A DNA stretch of 12,246 bases. Source: JBBDIX01 sp040880235. Lineage in GTDB: Bacteria; Actinomycetota; Nitriliruptoria; Nitriliruptorales; Nitriliruptoraceae. Every line of letters starts with the position of its first letter. Position 1 is the stretch's first letter. The stretch lies in assembly GCA_040880235.1 (NCBI GenBank), contig JBBDIX010000079.1, positions 1-12,246 on the forward strand, read 5' to 3'. The notes under the pieces were generated by a model. The model had not been told where the DNA came from, ran no database searches, and saw nothing but the letters and a program-made list of their open reading frames with translations. Shown piece after piece: positions 5,433 to 12,246 of the stretch. The position numbers were made by a program, and so were the translations under genes.

Positions 5433-7199
5433 GGCGATCCGCGGGTAGCAGTCGATGCGGTTGTCGAGCTTCGCGAGCCCGTGGCCCTCGTCCTCGTAGA
5501 CCCGCAGCACGCTTCCCTCGACGGCGGCGTGGATCTGCTCGGCCTCACTCAGGGGCACCCGCGGGTCGTTGGCCCCGTGGACGATGAACAGTGGCGCCCG
5601 GATGTCGTCGACTCGGTGGATCGGAGACAGGCGCCTGAGCAGTTCCGGGTCCGACCCGTACTCGCGTTCACGGTACGGGCGACGCCACGCCGACGTGTTC
5701 TGCAGGAACGACTCGAGGTTGGACATGCCCACGATGTCGACACCCGCGGCCCACCGGTCCGGCTGGAACGCCAGACCCGCGAGCACCATGTAGCCCCCGT
5801 ATGACCCGCCGTACAGCGCCGCGCGCTGCTCATCGAGGTCCGGCTGGGTCGCGAGCCAGTCGTGGATCGCCTCGAGGTCCGCGATCGCGTCGAACCGCTT
5901 CTCCACGTCGTCGAGGTGCTGGAACGTCCGCCCGTACCCCGTCGACCCGCGCACGTTCGGGGCGACGACGGCGAAACCCCGGGCCACCAGGTACTGGGCC
6001 ACCGCGGAGAACGACGGCCGGTACTGGCTCTCCGGTCCCCCGTGGATGATGACGACCACCGGCACGCTGCCGTGCGCCCCGCGCGGACGCAGCACGAACA
6101 GGGGGATCTCGACCCCGTCGAACGACGGGATCCGGGTCTTCTCCGCGTCGACGAACGTCGAGGCGTCGACGTCACACGGACTCGTGGTGAGCCGTTGGAG
6201 TGCACCGCTGCCGGTGTCGACCCGCCACGCGTCACCGGGGATCAGTGGGGACGAGTAGCCGAAGCTGAGCCAGCGGCCGTCGCGGCTGAACCGCCAGTTC
6301 GACGCGACACCGTCCCCGGGCATGGAGACCTCGTGGTGGACCTCCAGAGTGACCGGGTCGCGGAGCCACGCGCGGCTGACCCCGTCGATGTTGCTCACCA
6401 CCAACAGGTGCCGTCCCGTCCAGTCGACCAGGCAACCACTGTCCCCGTCGGCGTCGACGACGAACTCCCAGTTGCCGTCGCGGGTTCCGCGAGCGACCGC
6501 CGAGAACTCGCGGCCCACGTCGGTGGAGAAGAAGAACGTCTCGCCGTCCGGCATCCAGCTCGGCGCCCCGACCAGCGCGCTCGGCTCGTGTGGCGCGAGT
6601 TCGACCACGTCGCGGCTCTCCAGGTCGAGCAGGTGCAACCGATTGTCACCCGGTTCGGTCGTCGGTTCGCTCACCGCCAGCAGGCAGCCCGAGGGGTCGA
6701 ACCCGACCGCCTGTGCCCACCCGCCCGGTGCGTGGACCGACTCGTGGTGACCGGTGGCGAACGTGTGGATCCACACGTCGAAGTCCACGCCGTTGCGACC
6801 GTTCGTCGAGTAGGCGAACCGGGTCCCGTCGCGCGTCACGCCGCCCGGCCGGTGGATGTGGTCCGGATCGACCACGACCGGCTCCAGGTCGTCGGCCGTC
6901 GCGTACGGGACCGGCGGCCCGTCGTCACCGACAAGGATCTGGGTGCGCTCGTTGCCTCCCGCGTCGACGGTGAACAGCAGGCGCGACTCGGTGGGCAGGT
7001 AGCCGGCGCCGACGGGCTCGCCGAACCGGGTGACCGCGGGCAGGTCGTCGGCGTCCACCGGCAGGGTCTGATCGGTCTCCAGCCAGTGCACCTGATGGGT
7101 GCCCGACAGGTCGCTCGACACGAGCAGTCGCGCGCCGTCCGGAGACCAGGAGCCCGGCGTGGACGTGCGAATCTGCAGGTAGTTGCGGATGTCGGTCAC
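5379..7199 (-). CDS. S9 family peptidase (prolyl oligopeptidase / acylaminoacyl-peptidase type)
   Basis: 606 aa. The N-terminal part (about 1-350) has repeated beta-blade-like segments (SPDGARLLVSS, TRDGTRFAYSTN, SRDGRWLSFGYSS), as in the propeller of S9 peptidases. The C-terminal part (about 355-600) is an alpha/beta hydrolase: VVIIHGGPES (oxyanion region), NVRGSTGYGR, nucleophile motif GGSYGGY with Ser466, Asp545 in HGANDPRVP, and His573 in EGHG. All three triad residues are present. No signal peptide is seen, so the enzyme is probably cytoplasmic and cleaves short peptides; the substrate is unknown. The start is GTG at 7199, overlapping the stop of the DUF6457 gene (GTGA), which implies coupled translation. 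Confidence 0.93.
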   Translation of the reverse strand: MTDIRNYLQIRTSTPGSWSPDGARLLVSSDLSGTHQVHWLETDQTLPVDADDLPAVTRFGEPVGAGYLPTESRLLFTVDAGGNERTQILVGDDGPPVPYATADDLEPVVVDPDHIHRPGGVTRDGTRFAYSTNGRNGVDFDVWIHTFATGHHESVHAPGGWAQAVGFDPSGCLLAVSEPTTEPGDNRLHLLDLESRDVVELAPHEPSALVGAPSWMPDGETFFFSTDVGREFSAVARGTRDGNWEFVVDADGDSGCLVDWTGRHLLVVSNIDGVSRAWLRDPVTLEVHHEVSMPGDGVASNWRFSRDGRWLSFGYSSPLIPGDAWRVDTGSGALQRLTTSPCDVDASTFVDAEKTRIPSFDGVEIPLFVLRPRGAHGSVPVVVIIHGGPESQYRPSFSAVAQYLVARGFAVVAPNVRGSTGYGRTFQHLDDVEKRFDAIADLEAIHDWLATQPDLDEQRAALYGGSYGGYMVLAGLAFQPDRWAAGVDIVGMSNLESFLQNTSAWRRPYREREYGSDPELLRRLSPIHRVDDIRAPLFIVHGANDPRVPLSEAEQIHAAVEGSVLRVYEDEGHGLAKLDNRIDCYPRIASFLHDALGGMDHDGQLA

Positions 7200-7462
7200 G
7201 CCGACACCTCACCGTCCTCGGACGCAGGGGTCGCGTCGTCGAGGGTCGCGACCAGATCGCGCAGGCGGGCGACACGATCGTCCTCAGGCAGCGACCCCAG
7301 CACCGCACCGACGATCCACGTGGACACCGGCGCGGTCCAGCGCTCACTGGTGTGGGCGGCAACCCGCGCGAGGTCGAGCAGCAACGTGCGCTCGTCGTCG
7401 CCGACCTCCACACGTTGCTCGAGTTCGTCGGCGAGTCGGTCGAACCAGGCCTCGGGATCCAT
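7196..7462 (-). CDS. DUF6457 domain protein
   Basis: 88 aa, ATG at 7462 preceded by AGGAG four bases upstream. The protein is a single small helical domain: MDPEAWFDRLADELE, then DDERTLLLDLARVAAHTSERWTAP, VSTWIVGAVLG and an acidic tail. This pattern fits DUF6457, a small actinobacterial domain often found beside or fused to MobA. Its function is unknown. Here it is divergent from the mobA-fdhD fusion gene across 67 bases and coupled by a 4-base overlap to the S9 peptidase gene. The frame continues upstream of the ATG only as antisense of mobA. A role in Mo-cofactor handling is suggested by neighbours only. Confidence 0.82.
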   Translation of the reverse strand: MDPEAWFDRLADELEQRVEVGDDERTLLLDLARVAAHTSERWTAPVSTWIVGAVLGSLPEDDRVARLRDLVATLDDATPASEDGEVSA

Positions 7463-7529
7463 GCCGCTCCTGTACCGCAGGGTCGCTGGCAGGTTACGTT
7501 GCGCCTCGACGGCGCGAACCGGGGTGCGG
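7463..7529. promoter_or_regulatory. divergent promoter region, DUF6457 gene / mobA-fdhD
   Basis: The 67-base gap between the two divergent starts contains GGTTACGTTG near its middle (about 7491-7500), the least GC-rich spot. It could supply a -10 (TTACGT) on the plus strand and TAACCT on the minus strand. No -35 boxes are convincing. The AGGAG ribosome site of the DUF6457 gene lies at 7467-7471. Confidence 0.35.
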
Positions 7530-8957
7530 ATGGGACAGGTCACCGGGGCCGTGCTCGCCGGCGGGGCGTCACGGCGCATGGGACGCGACAAGCGCTGGGT
7601 CCACGTCGACGGACGACCGCTGCTGGTCCGCGCGGTCGATGCCCTGCGTGGGCTGTGCGACGAGGTGCTGGTCGTCGGATCGCTCGGCGACCACCACGAC
7701 GACCGCCTCACCGACGTGACCGTCGTCACCGACCTGCGCCCGGGTCACGGACCGCTGGGCGGGATCGAGACCGCACTGCACCACGCGTCCAACGACGTGG
7801 TGCTGCTCGTGGCCGTCGATCACCCGTGGCTGTCGTCTGAGGTCCTGCGCAGGCTGCTCGACACCCTCACGGGCGATCCGGGGGCCGTCGTCGCGCTGTT
7901 GGACACCACCCAACCGCTCGTGTCGGCCTGGCGCACCAGCGCGCTCTCCACCGTCTCTGACCTACTGGACGACGGGGAACGCCGCGCGACCCGCCTGCCC
8001 GAGTACCTGGCGGTCGCCGTCGCCGACTGGCGGGACCTCGACCCGGACGGGCGCACGACCCGCGACGTGGACACACCCGAGGACCTCGACCTGCGGGCAC
8101 CGATGCGTCGCCGACCCGTCGAGGTGGTGCGCCACGACGGCTCCACGTCGGACGTGCGCACCGACGAGGTCGTGGTCGAGGAACCGCTCGAGATTCGCGT
8201 GGCGGGACCGGACCAGCCGCCCGTGACGGTGGTCACCACGCTGCGCACCCCGGGCCACGAGGCCGAGCTCGCTGCCGGCTGGATCGTCACCGAGGGACTG
8301 GCCACACCCGAACAGATCCTGCGTGTGGAGACGGGTGACCCCGTCGCGCTCGCTCGGGCCGACGACCAAGTCACCGTCCACCTGGTCGGTCGGGTGGACC
8401 TCGACGACGGGGCGCGCCGGATGTCGGTCGCCACCGCCTCGTGCGGCGTGTGCGGTCGAGCGTCGATCGACGAACTGGGACTGCGCGCCGACCCGATCGA
8501 TGACGACACCCCCGTGTCGTGGTCCGTGCTGGCCAGCCTGCCCGACGCCCTGCGCGACGCACAGCCGGAGTTCGCGGTGACCGGCGGGCTGCACGCCACC
8601 GGGCTGTTCACCACCGACGGGACGCTGGTCACCCTCCGCGAGGACGTCGGCCGGCACAACGCGCTGGACGCCGCGATCGGGGTGCACGTCCTCGACCGGT
8701 CCCTGCCGCTGGAAGGCCACGTCGCGGTGCTGTCCGGCCGGGTGGGCTTCGAACTGGTCGCCAAGGCCGTGGTGGCGGGCATCGGCGTGATCGCGGCCGT
8801 GGGGGCCCCGACCGACCTCGCGGTGCGCACGGCCGAGCGGTTCGGCGTGACGCTCGTCGGCTTCGTCCGCGACGGCGCCGGCAACGTCTACAGCGGACCA
8901 GCGCGCCTCACGGACCGCAGCACCTCGTCGACCGGGGTGGACTCGTCGAGGTCCTGA
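7530..8957 (+). CDS. mobA-fdhD: MobA-FdhD fusion: Mo-cofactor guanylyltransferase / FDH accessory sulfurtransferase
   Basis: 475 aa in one uninterrupted frame. Residues 1-190 are MobA, which adds GMP from GTP to make Mo-bis-MGD: LAGGASRRMGRDKRW (9-23), TDLRPGHGPLGGIETAL, VVLLVAVDHPWL, and the family-ending DVDTPEDLDL. Residues from about 192 are FdhD, which carries sulfur from a cysteine desulfurase to the cofactor of formate dehydrogenase: EEPLEIRV, PGHEAELAAGWIVTEGL, the cysteine pair C305-x2-C308 in SCGVCG, REDVGRHNALD (370-380), LSGRVGFELVAKAV (401-414) and the final GNVYS. No stop separates the halves; an ATG at 8103 could allow internal initiation of free FdhD but has no good ribosome site. 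ATG 7530 is preferred (GTG at 7524 possible). The frame is also open far upstream, but that is antisense of the peptidase gene. The last 70 bases overlap the convergent FDH iron-sulfur gene. Confidence 0.9.
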   Translation: MGQVTGAVLAGGASRRMGRDKRWVHVDGRPLLVRAVDALRGLCDEVLVVGSLGDHHDDRLTDVTVVTDLRPGHGPLGGIETALHHASNDVVLLVAVDHPWLSSEVLRRLLDTLTGDPGAVVALLDTTQPLVSAWRTSALSTVSDLLDDGERRATRLPEYLAVAVADWRDLDPDGRTTRDVDTPEDLDLRAPMRRRPVEVVRHDGSTSDVRTDEVVVEEPLEIRVAGPDQPPVTVVTTLRTPGHEAELAAGWIVTEGLATPEQILRVETGDPVALARADDQVTVHLVGRVDLDDGARRMSVATASCGVCGRASIDELGLRADPIDDDTPVSWSVLASLPDALRDAQPEFAVTGGLHATGLFTTDGTLVTLREDVGRHNALDAAIGVHVLDRSLPLEGHVAVLSGRVGFELVAKAVVAGIGVIAAVGAPTDLAVRTAERFGVTLVGFVRDGAGNVYSGPARLTDRSTSSTGVDSSRS

Positions 8958-9769
8958 ACGTGGTCGTAACCGAACCGGCCCTTGATGCACAGGTGTCCGG
9001 AGGTGACGTCGTGGTCCTGTGGTGAGGTGACCTTCACGATGCGCTCGTCCTGCACGTGCAGTTCGAGGTTGCAGCCCACCCCGCAGAACGAACACACGGT
9101 GCGGGTGACCTGCTGGTGCGACTCGTCCCACATCTCGGCGTCGCGCAGTTCGTGCTCGGAGCGGAACATCAGCGCGTCGGTCGGGCACACGTCGATGCAG
9201 TTGCCGCAGTACACGCAGGCCGAGTCGGGCAGCCCCACGTCGTGTTCGGTGGAGATCGTCGCGTCGAATCCCCGGCCCGAGACCTGGATGGCGAACGTGT
9301 TCTGTGCATCCTCGCCGCACGCCTCCACGCACCGATAGCACAGGATGCAACGCGAGTAGTCGCGCACGTACAGGTCGTTGTCGATCTTCACCGGCTGGGC
9401 GACGGTGGCCACGTCGGCGCCGTGACGCGCCGGATCTGCCCCGTACTCCACCATCCAGTCGGACACCTGGCCGTGCAGCCCGACGTCGACCGACGACGCA
9501 AGCAGTTCCAGGACCATGCGTCGCGAGTGACGGACCCGTTCGGAATCGGTCGACACGACCATCCCGTCCTCACAGGCACGCGAACACGACGGCACCAGCG
9601 GACGGGAGCCCTCCACCTCGACGACGCACAGCCGACACGCGTTGGCCGGCGTGAGGGTCTGCAGGTGACACAGCGTCGGCTGATCGAGGCCCAGCGACCG
9701 ACACGCGTCGAGCAGCGACGAGCCGTCGTCCACCTGCACGATCTGGCCGTCGATGGTGACCTCGGTCAT
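8888..9769 (-). CDS. formate dehydrogenase iron-sulfur subunit (NuoG-like Fe-S arm)
   Basis: 293 aa, ATG at 9769 preceded by AGGAGG. Seen in order: a [2Fe-2S] ferredoxin domain with C34-x10-C45-x2-C48-x13-C62, the exact NuoG spacing; a region (about 80-120) where the NuoG/FdsA His-Cys [4Fe-4S] motif should be but no such cysteines remain; two [4Fe-4S] sets, C141-x2-C144-x2-C147-x3-C151 and C185-x2-C188-x2-C191-x3-C195; and C226-x2-C229-x3-C233-x27-C261, the [4Fe-4S] motif normally at the start of the FDH catalytic domain (SFCGVGCNLELHV, GHLCIKGRFGYDHV). The protein then ends after about 30 residues. It would relay electrons between the molybdenum site and the NuoE-NuoF subunit, whose gene ends 13 bases upstream. 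In one-piece FDH alpha subunits this arm is fused to the catalytic part; here it is separate. Confidence 0.92.
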   Translation of the reverse strand: MTEVTIDGQIVQVDDGSSLLDACRSLGLDQPTLCHLQTLTPANACRLCVVEVEGSRPLVPSCSRACEDGMVVSTDSERVRHSRRMVLELLASSVDVGLHGQVSDWMVEYGADPARHGADVATVAQPVKIDNDLYVRDYSRCILCYRCVEACGEDAQNTFAIQVSGRGFDATISTEHDVGLPDSACVYCGNCIDVCPTDALMFRSEHELRDAEMWDESHQQVTRTVCSFCGVGCNLELHVQDERIVKVTSPQDHDVTSGHLCIKGRFGYDHVQDLDESTPVDEVLRSVRRAGPL

Positions 9770-9782
9770 GTCGCCTCCTGCC

Positions 9783-11474
9783 TCACACGAGCTCCAGGGC
9801 GATCGCAGAGCGGATCGCCGACGCCGCGGTCTGGCCGAGTCCACAGATCGACGCGTCGGTCATCACCCGGTCGACGTCACGCAACAGGGTCAACTCCTCC
9901 CGGGCGCGTCCGCCGTCGAGGTATCGACCCAGCGCCTCCTGCTGGCGCACCACCCCGACGCGACACGGCACGCACTGCCCACAGCTCTCGTCGCGGAAGA
10001 ACTGGGCGATGCGCGTGACCACGCGTGCGACGTCGCTGTCGGGGCCGAGCGCCATGACGACCCCCGACCCGAGTCCCAGACCGTGCGCCCGCGCGGACTC
10101 GACGTCGAGTGGCAGGTCGAACAGGTCGGGGCCGACGAAGCTGCCGGCGGCCCCACCGAGAAGTACGGCCCGCAGGTCGTCGGTGCGCGCCCCCGCGTCG
10201 TCGAGCAGTTCGCGCAACGGCGTGCCGAGCGGTGCCTCGATGACGCCGGGACGCGCCACGTCACCCGACAGGCAGAACAGCCGCGAGTCCGGTGTGCCGC
10301 CGTGGACGATGTCGAGCACGTTGCACAGCGTCTCCACGTTGTTGATCACCGTCGGGCGTCCGAACAGGCCGTGCGTGGTCGGGAACGGGGGCTTGTTGCG
10401 TGGCTCACCACGGTGTCCCTCGATCGACTCCATGAGGGCGGTCTCCTCCCCGCAGATGTAGGCGCCCTGTCCCCGTCGCACCTCGATGTCGAACCGGAGT
10501 CCCGACCCCAGCACGTCGTCGCCCAGCGCACCGCGAGCACGGGCGTCGGCGATCGCGTCGTGGAGAGCACGGGTCGCGACCGGGTACTCCCCGCGGATGT
10601 ACACCCAGCCATGTTCGGCGCCGATGGCCGTGCCGGCGATGGCCATCGACTCGATGACCGCCGCCGGGGCCGACTCGAGCAGCACGCGATCCTTGAACGT
10701 CCCGGGCTCGGACTCGTCGGCATTGCAGATCAGATGACGCGGACCGGCGGCGGCAGCTACCGCCGCCCACTTGATCCCCGTCGGGAACGACGCACCACCC
10801 CGCCCGACCAGACCCGAGTCGCGCACCGCGTCGATGACGGCCCCGGGGCCCATGGCCCGGGCCGCACGAAGCGCGGCGAAGTCCGACGCTGCAGCGTCAC
10901 GCAACCGGTCGAGCAGGCGACCGGGCGTCACCGACGCCGTCTCCGGCGCCGCCGTGCCGGTCGCGTCGAGCCGTGCGACCACGTCGTCGACGGTCGCGTG
11001 CACCACCACGTCGTCGTCGACCGCGGCCCGCTGCAGGTAGACGGCGGGTGCGCGGTCGCACTGGCCGAGGCACGGGCTTCGGTGCACCGCGTACCCGGGT
11101 GAGGCGCCCAGTGCCTTCACCAACGCGTCGGCCAGCGCCTCGCCACCTGCCGGCGCACAGGCGATGTCGTCACACACGTGGGCGACGCGCCCCGGGCGCT
11201 CCTCGGTCGAGATCAGCGCGTAGAACGTCGCGACGCCGTACGCATCGGCAGGCGGGACGTGCAGGCGGCGACAGATCTCCGCCATCGCACCACGACTCAC
11301 CCAGCCGACACGGGACTGCACCTCGGCGAGCGCGGGCAGCAGCAGGTGTCGCAGGTCGCGGTCTCGGACGACGACACGTCCGTCGGCCACGGTCGCACCC
11401 GACGGTCCGGCGACCGACTCGATCGCGTCGCGTTCGACCTCGGTCGGCTGGTCGTCGGCAATCCGCAGGTCCAT
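9783..11474 (-). CDS. NAD-binding FDH subunit, NuoE-NuoF fusion
   Basis: 563 aa. Residues about 10-165 are a NuoE (24-kDa) thioredoxin-like domain with [2Fe-2S] ligands C101, C106, C135 and C139 (CDDIAC, CLGQC). Residues about 185-560 are NuoF (51-kDa): GRGGASFPTGIKW (224-236) and the NADESEPGTFKDR segment for FMN/NADH, GAYICGEETALMESIEG, PTVINNVET, and the [4Fe-4S] site C498-x2-C501-x2-C504 plus C544. In NAD-dependent formate dehydrogenases and related hydrogenases this subunit oxidises the Fe-S chain and reduces NAD+. The ATG at 11474 overlaps the catalytic-subunit stop by one base (TGATG), and the next gene starts 13 bases after its stop, so the three FDH genes form one operon. A hydrogenase diaphorase would look alike, but the neighbours fix it as FDH. 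Confidence 0.94.
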   Translation of the reverse strand: MDLRIADDQPTEVERDAIESVAGPSGATVADGRVVVRDRDLRHLLLPALAEVQSRVGWVSRGAMAEICRRLHVPPADAYGVATFYALISTEERPGRVAHVCDDIACAPAGGEALADALVKALGASPGYAVHRSPCLGQCDRAPAVYLQRAAVDDDVVVHATVDDVVARLDATGTAAPETASVTPGRLLDRLRDAAASDFAALRAARAMGPGAVIDAVRDSGLVGRGGASFPTGIKWAAVAAAAGPRHLICNADESEPGTFKDRVLLESAPAAVIESMAIAGTAIGAEHGWVYIRGEYPVATRALHDAIADARARGALGDDVLGSGLRFDIEVRRGQGAYICGEETALMESIEGHRGEPRNKPPFPTTHGLFGRPTVINNVETLCNVLDIVHGGTPDSRLFCLSGDVARPGVIEAPLGTPLRELLDDAGARTDDLRAVLLGGAAGSFVGPDLFDLPLDVESARAHGLGLGSGVVMALGPDSDVARVVTRIAQFFRDESCGQCVPCRVGVVRQQEALGRYLDGGRAREELTLLRDVDRVMTDASICGLGQTAASAIRSAIALELV

Positions 11475-12246
11475 CAGGCATCCACCGTGACAGGTTCCGT
11501 CGCGGGTTCGATGCGCACGGCGGTCGCCTTGAACTCGGAGGTCCCGGACTTCGGATCCCAGGCATCGATGGTCAGCAGGTTCACGTCGGCGAGCTCCGGG
11601 TGGTGCAGGGTCATGAACACCAGTCCCCCGCGCAGTCCGTCGCCGACCCGTGCCGGCACCCGGATGCTGCCACGCCGGGACGTCACGACGACCGGGTCGC
11701 CATCACGTATGCGCAGACGGGTCGCGTCGTGTGACGACACCTCGAGCATGCCCGCGCTGCGCCGCGGCGATGAGTAGGCGCCGGTCTGCACGCCGGTGTT
11801 GTACGAGTCGAGGTGGCGCCCCGTCGTCAGCCGGTACGGGAACTCGTCGGACAGCGTGTCGACGGGCGGCACCCACTCGGTCGCGATGAACGGCGCGCGC
11901 GGACCCTCGACCGGGTCCTGCCACAGCCGTCCGTGCAGGAACTTCGTCCCCGGGTGGTCCTCGGTCGGGCACGGCCACCGCAGCCCGCCGTGCTCCTCGA
12001 GACGATCCCAGCTCATGCCCCCGTGCATGGGCGACAGGCGGCGCAGTTCGTCCCACGCGGCCTCGGGGGTCATCCACGACCAGTCGTGACCGAACCGTTC
12101 GGCCAGTGCGACGAGGATCTGCAGGTCGGTACGCGCGTCGCCGGGCGGTCGCAGGGCCGGGCGCACACGCTGGACGCGCCGTTCCGAGTTCGTGACGGTG
12201 CCCTCGGCCTCACACCAGTCCGCCCCGGCCGGCAGCACGACGTCGG
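11474..12246 (-). CDS. fdhA: formate dehydrogenase catalytic subunit, C-terminal part
   Basis: Partial: the frame enters from beyond the right edge and ends at TGA 11474-11476; about 256 residues are visible. It opens with DVVLPAGADWCEAEGTVTNSERRVQ-type sequence, the conserved junction of bis-MGD oxidoreductases. Residues about 125 to the end form the molydopterin dinucleotide-binding domain: FPYRLTTGRHLDSYNTG, LEVSSHDATRLRIRDGDPVVVTSRRG, and the family ending SGTSEFKATAVRI. It oxidises formate to CO2 (or the reverse) at a Mo- or W-bis-MGD centre. The active-site Cys or Sec and any N-terminal Fe-S motif lie outside the window. The MobA-FdhD fusion gene beside the operon supports formate dehydrogenase over other bis-MGD enzymes. 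Confidence 0.9.
   Translation of the reverse strand, partial: DVVLPAGADWCEAEGTVTNSERRVQRVRPALRPPGDARTDLQILVALAERFGHDWSWMTPEAAWDELRRLSPMHGGMSWDRLEEHGGLRWPCPTEDHPGTKFLHGRLWQDPVEGPRAPFIATEWVPPVDTLSDEFPYRLTTGRHLDSYNTGVQTGAYSSPRRSAGMLEVSSHDATRLRIRDGDPVVVTSRRGSIRVPARVGDGLRGGLVFMTLHHPELADVNLLTIDAWDPKSGTSEFKATAVRIEPATEPVTVDA

Noticed and set aside
5862..7529. Long plus-strand open frame continuous with mobA-fdhD, which would give a protein over 1000 aa
   Set aside because: It is antisense to the S9 peptidase gene, lacks recognisable domains, is Arg/Asp/Val-rich shadow sequence, and the MobA N-terminus with its own ATG begins at 7530.
9753..11102. 449-aa plus-strand frame
   Set aside because: It is antisense to the well-supported NuoE-NuoF gene, with low-complexity basic and acidic composition and no motif.

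Overview
The window is GC-rich DNA with tightly packed genes on both strands. Its content points to a member of the Actinomycetota. GTG starts are common and antisense open frames are long. The block galU-moeA, with a divergent 5-formyltetrahydrofolate cyclo-ligase gene, a zinc-ribbon FmdB/Ruc gene and a small three-helix membrane protein downstream of moeA, matches from memory the mycobacterial Rv0991c-Rv0996 neighbourhood. The exact class cannot be told from this window; a deep-branching, non-mycobacterial lineage (for example Acidimicrobiia-like) is my guess.

Layout. 1-50: 5' part of a tRNA-Ala(CGC) on the minus strand, running off the window. 164-3471 (minus strand): galU -> moeA -> moaC, then a small membrane protein resembling the Rv0996/GlpR/SepX division proteins. 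3472-3539: short divergent promoter region. 3540-5432 (plus strand): 5-formyl-THF cyclo-ligase, a Ruc-like redox chaperone behind a near-canonical CIRCE (HrcA) operator, an 18-bp tandem repeat at the chaperone's 3' end, and a membrane-anchored SAF-domain protein. 5379-7462 (minus strand): DUF6457 protein -> S9 prolyl-oligopeptidase-type peptidase. 7530-8957 (plus strand): one uninterrupted frame encoding a MobA-FdhD fusion. 8888-12246 (minus strand): NAD-linked formate dehydrogenase: the C-terminal part of the catalytic subunit (running off the window), a NuoE-NuoF fusion, and a NuoG-like iron-sulfur subunit.

How it works together. Much of the window serves the molybdenum cofactor and one enzyme that uses it. 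MoaC acts in the first step (cyclic pyranopterin monophosphate). MoeA inserts metal. The MobA half adds GMP to give bis-MGD. The FdhD half sulfurates the cofactor for formate dehydrogenase, encoded next door. The FDH would pass electrons from formate through Fe-S clusters to FMN and NAD+. The moeA gene may have a second role: in Corynebacteriales the MoeA-like protein Glp and its membrane receptor GlpR link to SepF in cell division, and the same pairing seems to occur here.

Most notable points: the MobA-FdhD fusion; the CIRCE element on ruc; the MoeA/GlpR-like pair with moaC between them; an FDH alpha subunit that appears split after its Fe-S arm and has lost the His-Cys cluster; and an in-frame minisatellite with a stop codon in both end copies at the ruc C-terminus. 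I found no mobile elements or CRISPR. No gene-free stretch exceeds 300 bases; the longest are 659-837 and 4644-4787.
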